Source: Treponema berlinense
GTDB taxonomy: Bacteria; Spirochaetota; Spirochaetia; Treponematales; Treponemataceae
Assembly: GCF_900167025.1 (NCBI RefSeq)
Contig: NZ_FUXC01000006.1
Coordinates: 1-64,000 of the forward strand
DNA length: 64,000 nt
Direction: 5' to 3'
The notes beneath the pieces were generated by a model. That model did not search any database and was not told the DNA's origin. It worked only from the letters and a program-made list of their open reading frames with translations. The translations under genes and the position numbers were made by a program. Each line of letters begins with the position of its first letter. Position 1 is the stretch's first letter. Positions 17,265 through 25,994 of this stretch are shown here, piece by piece.

Positions 17265-18524
17265 ATGGATATTGAAAAAATAACTGCCAGCTTAAAAAAC
17301 GCTTCATCTGAACTTGCCTTGCAAACTGCGAGTCAAAAAAATGAGGCTTTGCTGAGTGTTTCTGATTCAATAGAAAAAAATCGAAAAATCATTCTTGAAG
17401 CAAATGCTCTCGATGTAAAAAATGCACGCGAACGCGGAATGAGCGAGAGTCTTGTGGAAAGACTTTCGCTTGATGACAAAAAAATTGATTCAATAATTGA
17501 TTCGTTTAAATTGATAATAAGTCAGACCGATCCTGTTGGAGAAGAAGTTGCCGGCTGGAAAACTCCTGCCGGCATGACGATTCGGCAGGTTCGTGTTCCG
17601 CTTGGAGTTGTTGCAATTATTTACGAAAGCCGCCCGAATGTGACTGCTGACGCCTTTGCTCTTGCGTACAAAAGCGGCAATGCAATTCTTTTAAGAGGCT
17701 CTTCTTCCGCGATAAATTCAAATCTTGCCCTTGAAAAAGCGATAAAACAAGGCTTAAAAAATGCGGAAAATGGAGTAGAAGAAGCAATTTCGCTCGCTCC
17801 GTGCAAGAGCCATGAAGAAGTTGAACAGATTTTGACAGCGGTTGGAAAGGTTGATGTTGCTCTTCCGCGTGGTGGCGCAAAACTCATAAATATGGTTGTT
17901 CAGACGGCGAAAGTTCCTGTAATTCAAACTGGAGCGGGAATTTGCCATCTTTATGTTGACGAAAGCGCAGACCTCGAAATGGCCTTAAATCTTGCCTGGA
18001 ACGCAAAAACTCAGCGTCCGGGGGCCTGCAATGCAATAGAAACAATTGTCGTAAACGAAAAAATCTTAAATCAGTTTATTCCAAGACTTGTCGAAAAATT
18101 TGCCGGTAAAGTTGAATTGAGACTGGACGAAAAATCGTATAAATTTGTCCAAAATGTACAAAATCCTGCAAAAATTAAAAAAGCCGCAGACGAAGACTTT
18201 GGCTTTGAGTTTTTAGACTTTATTTGTTCTGTAAAAACCGTTTCCACTTTGGACGAAGCGATTGATTTTATAAATTCCCACAACACGAAACATTCAGAAT
18301 GTATTGTTACTAACAACCGCCAGAATTCGCGCATTTTTCAGTCAAAAATCGATGCTGCCTGTGTTTACGTAAATGCAAGCACTCGCTTTACCGACGGCGG
18401 CGAATTTGGTTTTGGTGCGGAACTGGGAATAAGTACTCAAAAATTGCACGCCCGCGGACCTATGGGAATCAAAGCTCTTACGACGACAAAATATCTGATT
18501 GACGGCGACGGGCAGATTCGCTAG
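17265..18524 (+). CDS. proA: Glutamate-5-semialdehyde dehydrogenase (gamma-glutamyl phosphate reductase)
   Basis: ProA reduces gamma-glutamyl phosphate to glutamate semialdehyde with NADPH in proline synthesis. The 419-residue length is standard. Family marks are RVPLGVVAIIYESRPNVTADAF, an LRGSSSAINSN cofactor loop, and the catalytic Cys255 in TQRPGACNAIET, followed by a C-terminal DGGEFGFGAELGISTQKLHARGP segment. proB, the preceding step, is not in the window. The 178-residue unknown gene lies immediately upstream. Confidence 0.95.
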   Translation: MDIEKITASLKNASSELALQTASQKNEALLSVSDSIEKNRKIILEANALDVKNARERGMSESLVERLSLDDKKIDSIIDSFKLIISQTDPVGEEVAGWKTPAGMTIRQVRVPLGVVAIIYESRPNVTADAFALAYKSGNAILLRGSSSAINSNLALEKAIKQGLKNAENGVEEAISLAPCKSHEEVEQILTAVGKVDVALPRGGAKLINMVVQTAKVPVIQTGAGICHLYVDESADLEMALNLAWNAKTQRPGACNAIETIVVNEKILNQFIPRLVEKFAGKVELRLDEKSYKFVQNVQNPAKIKKAADEDFGFEFLDFICSVKTVSTLDEAIDFINSHNTKHSECIVTNNRQNSRIFQSKIDAACVYVNASTRFTDGGEFGFGAELGISTQKLHARGPMGIKALTTTKYLIDGDGQIR

Positions 18525-18552
18525 AAAGTCCTTGAAAAAATCAAAAAAACTA

Positions 18553-19110
18553 TTACCCGACGGATTTTAGCATGACAATTCCGTCAGAAGCGCTTTTCTT
18601 TAATGACGGAAAAAAATCTTTGATTGTGCGTAGTTCCTTAAATCCCAATTTTTCGTAAAGGTGTTTTGCACCGTGCCATTCTTCGTTTACAAGAAGAATA
18701 ATTTGTTTAATTTGAGGAAATGCTCCGCAAATTGAATCCAGACAGCCGGTTAAAAATGGTTCGGCGAGTTTTTTGCCCTGAAAAGCCGGTAAAAGTGCAA
18801 ATGACGAAAAATATAAAACTGAGCCGTTTGGATCGTGTGTTTTTTCGGCGGAATGTCCGAGCATAAAAATATTGTCTGTTTTAGGAACGCAAGGCCAAAT
18901 TTCGCTCGTAAAATAACCTGCGGTAAGAGGTTTGCCGTTTTCGAGAACTGTTTTTGGAGAATTGTCAGAAAGAAGCAGAAAACCTTCAGGAAAAACACGG
19001 AGTCGCTCTTCAAATGTTGCTTGTTTTTCTTGAATTGCCGGGATAAACGCCGCATGTTCAATTTTTAAAATGTCAGGAATATCAAAACTTTTAGCTGGAA
19101 AAATCTTCAT
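18553..19110 (-). CDS. GNAT-family N-acetyltransferase
   Basis: This is a 185-residue GNAT acyltransferase fold: an N-terminal A-(X)-DIPDILKIEHAAF segment, a central strand (YFSSFALLPAFQGKKLAEPFLTGCLDSI) holding the acetyl-CoA pyrophosphate loop in variant form (QGKKLA), and a C-terminal LYEKLGFKELRTIKDFFP strand. It resembles arylalkylamine-type members. The substrate is unknown. I start it at the ATG of MKIFPAKS, which is preceded by TACAAT exactly six bases upstream; longer starts lack support. It converges on proA with a 28-bp gap. Confidence 0.75.
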   Translation of the reverse strand: MKIFPAKSFDIPDILKIEHAAFIPAIQEKQATFEERLRVFPEGFLLLSDNSPKTVLENGKPLTAGYFTSEIWPCVPKTDNIFMLGHSAEKTHDPNGSVLYFSSFALLPAFQGKKLAEPFLTGCLDSICGAFPQIKQIILLVNEEWHGAKHLYEKLGFKELRTIKDFFPSLKKSASDGIVMLKSVG

Positions 19111-19203
19111 AGTTGAATTGTACAGGAAAAAAAAATTTGTGCAAACTGACGAAAACAACTGACGAAAAACGACTTTTTTAAATTATTTAATGCCAAATTG
19201 TGA

Positions 19204-19209
19204 TATAAT
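19204..19209 (+). promoter_or_regulatory. Putative -10 box upstream of the OPT gene
   Basis: A consensus TATAAT lies ~104 bases before the OPT start. The expected transcript would have a ~95-base AT-rich leader ending in AAGGAG. The -35 region is poor, so confidence is low. Confidence 0.35.
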
Positions 19210-19312
19210 GTTTAGGTTCTGTTAAAATTCATTTTGTGTTTTTTCAGGATGCGAGATTTGTTGTTATTACGTTTTACAAACCGCATTTTTCAATTTTTTT
19301 AAGGAGATTCCG

Positions 19313-20582
19313 ATGGCTGAAAATTCCTCAGAATTCAAACCCTATATTCTGGCTGACAAAATTACTCCGGAATTCACAATCACATCAATTTTAACTGGTA
19401 TTATCCTTGCGATTGTTTTTGGTGCCGCCAAATGCGTATTTAGGTTTGCGCGTTGGAATGACAATTTCCGCTTCTATTCCGGCGGCTGTTATTGCAATGG
19501 GTATTACACGAATCATTTTTAAGAAAAATTCTATTCTTGAAAGCAATATGGTTCAAACTATCGGTTCTGCAGGTGAGTCGGTTGCTGCAGGCGCAATTTT
19601 TACAATGCCGGCTCTTTTTCTTTGGGCTAAAGAAGGTTTAATCAACCAGCCCAGCCTTCTTTCAATTTCTCTCATTACTCTCTGTGGCGCTATTTTGGGC
19701 GTTTTGTTCATGATTCCGCTCAGAAATTCAATTATCGTTCAGGAACACGGAATTTTGCCTTATCCGGAAGCTCAGGCTTGTGCTGAGGTTCTTTTGGCTG
19801 GAGAAAAGAAAGGTTCCGATGCTAAGGCTGTTTTTTCTGGTATGGCAATTGCAACTTTGTTGATTTCGACAATCCTTCTTAAAGTTTCTGGCGACACTGG
19901 TGCTCACGGAATGGTTAGTGCAATTACGATTGGTTCTATTATCTGTGTAATTGCTGCTATTGCCGGCGACACTTCTCAGGACTTGAAAACTGGTTACATT
20001 CTTGGCGCAACTCCTAAAAAGCAGCAGATTGGCGAATTAGTTGGTGCGATTATCTCTGCATTGACGATTGGCGGAGTTTTAATTTTGCTGGATTCGGCAT
20101 GGGGCTTTGGTTCAAAAGAACTTGCTGCTCCTCAGGCAACTTTGATGAAGCTCGTAACAGAAGGCGTTATGAACGGAAACCTTCCTTGGAGCTATGTATT
20201 TATCGGCGCTGCTTGTACAGTATTGTTTGAACTTTTAGGATTGCCTTCTCTTGCCGTTGCAATCGGTATTTATCTTCCAATTGAACTTACTGCTCCAATT
20301 ATGCTCGGCGGCGTTTTGCGCAGACTTATGGATAAAAAGAACAAGACTCAGTCAAGCGAAAGCTCAAAAGGCGTATTGTTCTGTTCTGGTTTGATTGCCG
20401 GCGAAGGTTTGATGGGTGTTCTTCTTGCAATTTTGACAGTTGCAGGCGTTGCAGACAAAATCGGTCTTGGCGCAAATATTCCTGCTGGCGTAAGGCTTGC
20501 CGGTTCTGTTATTTTGCTCGTTGTGCTCGTTACTTTGATTGTTTGTCATAACTGTTCGGCAAAAAATGAAAAAGCAGAATAA
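19313..20582 (+). pseudogene. OPT-superfamily oligopeptide transporter, frameshifted and internally deleted
   Basis: The first frame (19313-19522) begins as an OPT transporter (YILADKITPEFTITSILTGIILAIVFGAA). The family continues NAYLGLRVGMTISASIPAAV in another frame. The break is at AAA near 19430; one A fewer would restore GAANAYLGLRVGM. Downstream, KAVFSGM runs straight into AIATLLISTILL. In full-length OPT proteins the matching segments are separated by ~200 residues, so an in-frame internal deletion is inferred. The joined product would be ~423 residues instead of ~630-650. The rest, including AGDTSQDLKTGYILGATPKK, is intact. Both lesions together suggest a non-functional transporter. 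Confidence 0.75.
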
Positions 20583-20925
20583 AAAACAAAGCCAGAATCT
20601 TTTAGATTTAGTTCCTCGTCAGTCGAAAAAATACAGATTTGAAGTTGACGGGGAAGGCAAAGTTACAGTTTTTGTGGAAAACAAAGGATTTTTTAATCTT
20701 GTTGCACAAAAACTGTTTAAAAAACCGAGATTTACTCAAATTCACCTTGAAGAGTTTGGAAGTTTTATCTGGCAAAAAATTGATGGAAAAAGAACTGTCA
20801 AAGAAATTGCCGATTTACTGCACGAAAATTTTGGCGAAAAGGCGGAACCGCTTTATCCTCGGATTTCTGTGTACGTAAAAACTTTAGTAAATTACGGTTT
20901 TGTTGAATTTTTGGCTTATGAATAA
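20566..20925 (+). CDS. PqqD-like peptide-chaperone domain protein
   Basis: The 119-residue protein has a lysine-rich N-terminus followed by a PqqD/RRE-like winged-helix domain (RFTQIHLEEFGSFIWQKIDGKRTVKEIADLLHENFGEKAEPLYPRI). PqqD domains bind precursor peptides and hand them to a modifying enzyme. The ATG at 20566 overlaps the OPT gene's end by 17 bases, and its stop overlaps the next gene's start, so translation is coupled to both. No radical-SAM enzyme or precursor-peptide gene is visible nearby. The family call is fairly clear; the partner is inferred. Confidence 0.78.
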   Translation: MKKQNKKQSQNLLDLVPRQSKKYRFEVDGEGKVTVFVENKGFFNLVAQKLFKKPRFTQIHLEEFGSFIWQKIDGKRTVKEIADLLHENFGEKAEPLYPRISVYVKTLVNYGFVEFLAYE

Positions 20926-21820
20926 CCCCAGCGTTTGTTATCATTTGCCGGGGCTTTTTGAATTTTACGAATTGTACAAGGCCTTTCTGCCGCTTTTTTT
21001 TGAACATCGTGAATATTTTTATGACTGGTGTAAAATCGGTTCAATTTACGGTGCTCCTGCCGATTGCATTTGGGGCGGCGGAAGGGCTGGTTTTGGCGAA
21101 AATAATTCCGGTCAAATTTTAGAATTATTGCATAAATACGGAATTTCTGGCCGGCTCACTTTTAGCAACTCGCTTTTAAAAAACGAACATCTCCTGGACA
21201 AAAAATGCAATCAGCTTTGTGTGCTTTTTGAAAAAAGCAGGAATGTTCAAAACGGAATCATTGTTCATTCTGAAATTTTGCTTGATTATCTTAAAAAAAA
21301 TTACCCTAATTTCTATTTTGTTTCTTCAACTACAAAAGTAATAACCGATTTTGACAAATTTTTGGCTGAATTAAACCGAAAAGATTTTGATTTTGTCGTT
21401 CCGGACTTTCGGTTGAATAAAAATTTTGCACAGCTTGAAAAATTAACTGCCGGACAAAAGCGCAAGGTTGAATTTTTGTGCAATGAATGTTGCTGGACTG
21501 GCTGCAAAGAACGAAAAATCTGCTACGAAAACGTAAGCCGCAAAAATTTGGGCGAAAATTGTCCAGATTTTGTCTGTAAATCTCCCGGCGGAAACAAAGG
21601 CTATGTTTTTTCTAAGGCAAAAGAAAATCCTTCCTTTATTGGAATTGAAGATATAAAAAATAAATATGTTCCGATGGGTTTTTCTAATTTTAAAATCGAA
21701 GGGCGCGGGCTTGGAAGCGCAATGATTCTTGAATTTTTGCTTTATTACATGACAAAACCGGAAGCGCAGCTGCAGGTTCGGGAAAATATTTATTTGGACA
21801 GCATGCTGGATTTATTTTGA
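20918..21820 (+). CDS. Cysteine-rich U32-peptidase-like TIM-barrel protein
   Basis: The start is the ATG of MNNPSVCYHLPG, overlapping the PqqD-like gene's end by 8 bases. The 300-residue product has no signal or membrane segment. The C-terminal third has a CNECCWTGCKERKICY cysteine cluster plus two further cysteines, and then FKIEGRGLGSAM, which resembles the FKIEGR segment of U32 peptidase/hydroxylase proteins that bind an iron-sulphur cluster. The N-terminal half has YGAPADCIWGGGRAGFG and an LTFSNSLL segment. I infer an Fe-S TIM-barrel enzyme related to U32 proteins; exact activity is unknown. Confidence 0.6.
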   Translation: MNNPSVCYHLPGLFEFYELYKAFLPLFFEHREYFYDWCKIGSIYGAPADCIWGGGRAGFGENNSGQILELLHKYGISGRLTFSNSLLKNEHLLDKKCNQLCVLFEKSRNVQNGIIVHSEILLDYLKKNYPNFYFVSSTTKVITDFDKFLAELNRKDFDFVVPDFRLNKNFAQLEKLTAGQKRKVEFLCNECCWTGCKERKICYENVSRKNLGENCPDFVCKSPGGNKGYVFSKAKENPSFIGIEDIKNKYVPMGFSNFKIEGRGLGSAMILEFLLYYMTKPEAQLQVRENIYLDSMLDLF

Positions 21821-21870
21821 AGCGCACTTCATTTTTGATTTTTTTTGCAATAGAATGTCGGAATGTTTTT

Positions 21871-22113
21871 TTACGGATTTAAAAGTTGAAGAACTTCGAT
21901 TGAGTCGCGGAGCGGCGAAATTCCGAGCATGGCTTCGTTTACGAGTTGGCCGTAACTGTAAAAATGTTTTGCTGGAAGAAATTCTTCGCCAAAAGAAATG
22001 TAGGATTTTCCGGCATTGTCGATTCCGTAGTCGAGTTTGTAGCGGTTTCCGCGGTAGAGAAGTTCCATTTCTTTTTTGACTTCGATGTTTTTTCTAAAAA
22101 CTGTTTCTTGCAT
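21871..22113 (-). CDS. Small conserved-looking protein, 80 residues
   Basis: I do not recognise this short, soluble protein (MQETVFRKNIEVKKEMELLY..., ending VLQLLNP). It appears real because it has balanced composition and starts at an ATG preceded by a perfect TATAAT six bases upstream. It lies divergently from the M15 peptidase with only 17 bases between the two starts. No ribosome site is visible. Function unknown. Confidence 0.6.
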   Translation of the reverse strand: MQETVFRKNIEVKKEMELLYRGNRYKLDYGIDNAGKSYISFGEEFLPAKHFYSYGQLVNEAMLGISPLRDSIEVLQLLNP

Positions 22114-22130
22114 GGAAAAATTATAACAAA
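22114..22130. promoter_or_regulatory. 17-base divergent start region
   Basis: The starts of the 80-residue protein (minus) and the M15 peptidase (plus) are 17 bases apart. The minus-strand TATAAT (22120-22125) shares its palindromic TTATAA core with the plus strand. Neither gene has a clear Shine-Dalgarno sequence. Each gene's promoter must extend into the other's coding region. Confidence 0.45.
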
Positions 22131-22850
22131 ATGAAAAAAAATTTAATATTGCTGAACTTTGCTTTTATTTTTAGTTTTTGTATGGCGCAGAATTTTAATC
22201 CAATTGAATCTGAATTTTCTTTGAATAAAACGGAAAAAATTGAATTGAACGAGGATTTTGTTTTGGAAAGGGAATTTTACGTTTCTAAAATCAGTGATTC
22301 TGTTTTTGAAAAAATAAATGGAAAAAGTTTTAAGAAGAACTGCACATTTCCGCGCGAAAATTTGCGGATTCTTCATATTTTGCACAAGAATTTGTCTGGA
22401 CAAACTCTCGAAGGCGAATTGATTTGCAACGAAAAAATTGCAGAAATTCTTTTGAAAATTTTTAAGGAACTTTATGTTTCTGATTATCCGATTGAAAAAA
22501 TCCGCTTGATAGATGAATACGATGCCGACGACGAAAAAAGCATGGCGGACAATAACTCGTCTTGTTTTAATTTTAGGTTTATAAATTTTACAAAAAAAGT
22601 GTCAAAACACGGTTCCGGACTTGCGGTTGACATAAATCCGCTCTACAATCCGTGCGTAAAAACCGTAAAAGGAAAGATTAGCGTTGAGCCGGCGAATGCT
22701 GCTGATTTTGTGGACAGAACCGGGAATTTTTCTTATAAAATTGACCACAGCGACCTTGCCTATAAAATTTTTACAAAAAACGGTTTTGAATGGGGCGGAG
22801 ACTGGCAGGGCGTAAAAGACTATCAGCATTTTGAATGGCCTGGAGAATAA
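22131..22850 (+). CDS. M15-family D-Ala-D-Ala carboxypeptidase-like metallopeptidase
   Basis: This exported 239-residue protein begins with a hydrophobic signal (LILLNFAFIFSFCMAQ). Its C-terminal half has the zinc-ligand set of M15 peptidases: His160 and Asp167 in KHGSGLAVDINP, and His233 in DYQHFEWPG. The preceding GFEWGGDW is also typical of M15C/VanY-like enzymes that cut peptidoglycan stem peptides. A role in periplasmic cell-wall turnover follows from the family. The N-terminal ~100 residues are not recognisable. A Cys near the signal end might allow lipidation, but the box is poor. Confidence 0.82.
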   Translation: MKKNLILLNFAFIFSFCMAQNFNPIESEFSLNKTEKIELNEDFVLEREFYVSKISDSVFEKINGKSFKKNCTFPRENLRILHILHKNLSGQTLEGELICNEKIAEILLKIFKELYVSDYPIEKIRLIDEYDADDEKSMADNNSSCFNFRFINFTKKVSKHGSGLAVDINPLYNPCVKTVKGKISVEPANAADFVDRTGNFSYKIDHSDLAYKIFTKNGFEWGGDWQGVKDYQHFEWPGE

Positions 22851-22851
22851 A

Positions 22852-22978
22852 CCGCGTTAAGGATGGAAGCCGCATAGCGGTTCGGACACGCTTGCGTGGC
22901 TGAACGGAAAAATTGCAAGGCAATTTTATAACGCGACAGCCTGACCGGAATCCTGGTTACAGGGTTCCGGAACGCCCA
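22852..22978 (+). repeat. Mosaic hairpin repeat, family 2
   Basis: Directly after the M15 stop a string of palindromes reads CCGCATAGCGG, CACGCTTGCGTGG, AAAATTGCAAGGCAATTTT and CCGGAA...TTCCGG, ending ACGCCC. It begins GGATGGAAGC and shares its layout with the copies at 38685 and 55762 (GGCTGGARTGG, CGCATAGCG, then ACGCRA-ACCC-GAC, hairpin, CGCCC), but its internal stems differ. It is not tRNA-like. Confidence 0.65.
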
Positions 22979-23046
22979 TTCTTTAAATCATATCGAAAAT
23001 TTGCTAAACTGTTTATGTTTTATTTTTTTAAACGAGGTATTTTTTT

Positions 23047-23991
23047 ATGAATCACAATATGCAGATTTTACAGGAAGCTGCGGCAAAATACGGACCTCTT
23101 TGCGTTGGTCTGGACACTGATCCTTCTTATATTCCGGCTCCGCTTTTAAATGTTTTTGGTTCTAAGACTGATGCGGTTCTTGCTTACAATAAAGAAATCA
23201 TTAAAAGAGTTGCCGCTGAAAAATCTGCCTGCTGTTTTAAAATTCAGATTGCTTATTATGAGGCGATGGGACTTGAAGGCTTAAAAGTTTACGCAGAGAC
23301 AATCAAGGCTGTGCACGAAGCTGGTTTTATTGCAATCAGCGACATTAAGAGGGGCGATATTGCCGATACTGCAAAAGCATACGCGCGGGCCCATTTTTCC
23401 GGCGAATTTGAAAGCGATATAATTACTGTAAATCCATATATGGGTTTTGATACTTTAAAGCCTTTTACCGAATATTGTGCGCCACACACTGCCGAATCAA
23501 AAGTTGCAACTGGTTCAAAAGGAATTTTTGTTCTTTTGAGAACTTCAAATCCAGGAATGGTTGATATTGAGCAGCAGGAATTAAAAAATGGCGGCCGTGT
23601 TCTTGACCGTACTGGAAGCGAGTTAAAGAGAATTGCCGCTGAATTTGAAAAAAAATATCCTGGACAGACTTGTTCGCCGGTTGGCGCGGTTGTTGGCTGT
23701 ACAGAAGAAAGCGATGCCCGTGCGCTTCGCAACGCTTATCCTGAAATTTTCTTTTTGATTCCTGGATATGGCGCTCAGGGCGGGGCTGCAAGAATTGCGG
23801 CTACTTTGCTCGATAAGGCCGGCGGTACTGTAAATTCAAGCCGCGGTATTTTGTGTGCCTGGAAAAAAGCTCCTGAACTTGCTGATAAAGTTGAAAGCGG
23901 AAATCTCTGCTTAAAGGAAATTGCTGATGCTGCAGGAAATGCCTGCGTTGCTGCAAAACTTGACCTGCTCAATGCAAAAAACAATCTTTAA
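23047..23991 (+). CDS. pyrF: Orotidine 5'-phosphate decarboxylase (type 2)
   Basis: PyrF converts OMP to UMP, the last step of pyrimidine synthesis. The 314-residue length and the motifs LCVGLDTDPSYIP, FKIQIAYYEAMGLEG and the catalytic-loop ISDIKRGDIADTAKAYA mark the longer 'type 2' subfamily (TIGR02127-like). C-terminal phosphate-binding segments IPGYGAQGG and SSRGILCAW are intact. It precedes the fused pyrKD by 25 bases and is evidently co-transcribed with it. The ribosome site is CGAGGT. Confidence 0.93.
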   Translation: MNHNMQILQEAAAKYGPLCVGLDTDPSYIPAPLLNVFGSKTDAVLAYNKEIIKRVAAEKSACCFKIQIAYYEAMGLEGLKVYAETIKAVHEAGFIAISDIKRGDIADTAKAYARAHFSGEFESDIITVNPYMGFDTLKPFTEYCAPHTAESKVATGSKGIFVLLRTSNPGMVDIEQQELKNGGRVLDRTGSELKRIAAEFEKKYPGQTCSPVGAVVGCTEESDARALRNAYPEIFFLIPGYGAQGGAARIAATLLDKAGGTVNSSRGILCAWKKAPELADKVESGNLCLKEIADAAGNACVAAKLDLLNAKNNL

Positions 23992-24016
23992 GATTTTATA
24001 AGCGAGGTTAAAATTT

Positions 24017-25825
24017 ATGTCGGAAATAAAAAATTGTGCTGGAGAAACGTATCCTGTTTTTGCTACAGGTAAGGTAAACGGCTGTTCAATCGTTCAGTCT
24101 GCAGTTCCATACGGAAGCGTCTGGTATTTGAAAGTGAATGTGTCGGGAATAAACGGCGGAAATGCTATTGCGCCGGTTCCCGGTCAGTTTTATATGTTGC
24201 GCTCTGTTCGTTCGGGACTTTTGCTCGGCCGTCCAATCAGCGTTTATAATTCGCGCAGAATTTCTGACAGCAATGTTAGCATTGAATTTTTAATTCTCTT
24301 AAAAGGAACTGGAACTAAAGAGCTTATTAGTCTTGAAAGCGGAGATGGGATTGAACTTCTAGGACCGCTTGGAAACAATTGGCCGGTTCCTGCCGAAAAC
24401 TCAAAAGTCTTGTGTGTTGGCGGCGGAGTTGGAGTTGCGCCTGTTGCAGGTTTTGCAATAACTCTTCCTAAAAAGTCTTATGATTTTGTTGCCGCTTTTA
24501 AAAGCGGTTCTTACGGACTTGATTATATTTTTCCGGAAAAACTTACGATTACGACAGATGACGGTTCGGTCGGAATCAAAGGCATGGTAACTGCCGCAAT
24601 CGACAGCGAAAGCGTAAAAAAATACGATGCGGTTTATGCCTGCGGTCCTACGCCTATGCTTGCGGCGGTTCAAAAAATTTGTGCCGATGCTGGTGTAAAA
24701 TGCTGGCTCAGTATGGAAAACAGAATGGCATGCGGTGTTGGCGCGTGTCTTGGCTGTACAATTCACACAAAAGAAGGAAATAAGCGCTGTTGTAAAGACG
24801 GTCCGGTTTTTGATGCGGAAATTTTGGATTTTGCGAAAATTGATTCGCCTGTAACTTCTCAGAGAATGGCCCGCCGCGAACCGCTTGCTAAAAACGAAGA
24901 ACCGGATTTGAGCGTAAAAATTGCTGGAGTTGAATTTGCAAATCCTGTTTTTGCCGCGAGCGGAACTTTTGGCTACGGAAGAGAATATTCGACCGTTCTC
25001 GATGTTGATTCGCTTGGCGGAATTTGTTCAAAAGGTCTTACTTTGGACGGTCAGCCGGGAAATTTTGGAGTTCGCCTGATTGAAACTCCAATGGGACTTA
25101 TAAATTCTATCGGACTTGAAAATCCTGGAATAAAACATTTTATCGAAAACGAATTGCCGTTAATGCAGAAATTCAAGGCAAAGACAATTGTCAATTTGAG
25201 CGGAAAAAGTCTTGAAACCTATGTTGAAGGGGCAAAATTGCTGGATAAAACAGACGCTCCGATGATTGAATTGAATATCAGTTGTCCGAACGTAAAAGCC
25301 GGCGGTATGGCGTTTGGAATGGAACCAAAAGCCGCGGCATCTGTTGTGGAAGCTGTTCGCAAAGCAACAAAAAAACCGCTTATGGTAAAGCTCAGTCCGA
25401 ATGCGCCTGATTTGATTGGAGTTGCAATGGCCGTAAAAAATGCAGGCGCTGACGCAATCAGTCTTGTAAACACTTTTCAGGCAACTGCAATAAATATTGA
25501 AACTGGCCGTCCTTGTTTTGAAAATATCCGTGCTGGTTTTTCGGGACCTGCCATAAAACCAATTGCCCTTCGCATGGTTTATGATTTGTGTCTTGCAATG
25601 AATAAACTTCCGGAAAACGAAAGAATTCCTGTAGTTGGACTCGGTGGAATTTCTTGCTGGCAAGATGCTGTTGAATTTATAATGGCAGGAGCAAGTGCCG
25701 TAGAAGTTGGAACTGCAACTTTCGGAAATCCGCTTGCAATGACAGAAATCGTAAAAGGACTCAGGGATTTTATGGCAAAAAAAGGTTATAAAACGCTTGG
25801 TGATTTTAGAGGTTGTGCGCTTTAG
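24017..25825 (+). CDS. pyrKD: Fused dihydroorotate dehydrogenase electron-transfer and catalytic subunits (PyrK-PyrD)
   Basis: One 602-residue chain carries both partners of NAD+-dependent class 1B dihydroorotate dehydrogenase. Residues ~1-285 are PyrK: an FAD-binding GRPISVYN, an NAD-binding VGGGVGVAPV, and a [2Fe-2S] cysteine set in ACGVGACLGCTIH plus RCC. Residues ~295-602 are PyrD: FAASGTFGYG, SKGLTLDGQPGN, LNISCPNVKAGG with the catalytic Cys of class 1B enzymes, and VGLGGISCWQDA. Usually these are separate genes. It follows pyrF in an operon. The order K-then-D would tether the flavin/iron-sulphur electron conduit to the FMN barrel. Confidence 0.93.
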   Translation: MSEIKNCAGETYPVFATGKVNGCSIVQSAVPYGSVWYLKVNVSGINGGNAIAPVPGQFYMLRSVRSGLLLGRPISVYNSRRISDSNVSIEFLILLKGTGTKELISLESGDGIELLGPLGNNWPVPAENSKVLCVGGGVGVAPVAGFAITLPKKSYDFVAAFKSGSYGLDYIFPEKLTITTDDGSVGIKGMVTAAIDSESVKKYDAVYACGPTPMLAAVQKICADAGVKCWLSMENRMACGVGACLGCTIHTKEGNKRCCKDGPVFDAEILDFAKIDSPVTSQRMARREPLAKNEEPDLSVKIAGVEFANPVFAASGTFGYGREYSTVLDVDSLGGICSKGLTLDGQPGNFGVRLIETPMGLINSIGLENPGIKHFIENELPLMQKFKAKTIVNLSGKSLETYVEGAKLLDKTDAPMIELNISCPNVKAGGMAFGMEPKAAASVVEAVRKATKKPLMVKLSPNAPDLIGVAMAVKNAGADAISLVNTFQATAINIETGRPCFENIRAGFSGPAIKPIALRMVYDLCLAMNKLPENERIPVVGLGGISCWQDAVEFIMAGASAVEVGTATFGNPLAMTEIVKGLRDFMAKKGYKTLGDFRGCAL

Positions 25826-25894
25826 TTTTGGCACGGATTCTTAGAATACTGACTGTCCTTGCAAAAACTGTACTTTGAAACTAGAATTAAAAAA

Positions 25895-25930
25895 TGACAT
25901 TTCTGAATTTTCAATTGTTCGGAAATGTCA
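25895..25930. terminator. Hairpin after pyrKD
   Basis: A 13-bp stem with one wobble (TGACATTTCTGAA with TTCGGAAATGTCA) surrounds a 10-base loop. No T-run follows on the plus strand; the minus strand has TTTTT after it. It may stop pyrimidine-operon transcripts weakly or serve as an operator for the next gene. Confidence 0.45.
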
Positions 25931-25994
25931 AAAATACTTTAAAAAAGGCAAAGATACCGGCTTTGGCGAGCCTATACTTTATTGAGAGGAAAAA

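Noticed and set aside
22852-22978. A GC-rich structured stretch considered as a tRNA or riboswitch ahead of pyrF
   Set aside because: Its hairpins do not form a cloverleaf, there is no T-loop, and the same layout recurs at unrelated genes, which marks it as a repeat.
25160-25834. A 224-codon minus-strand frame within pyrKD
   Set aside because: It is antisense to a well-supported PyrD domain and has a low-complexity, shadow-like composition.
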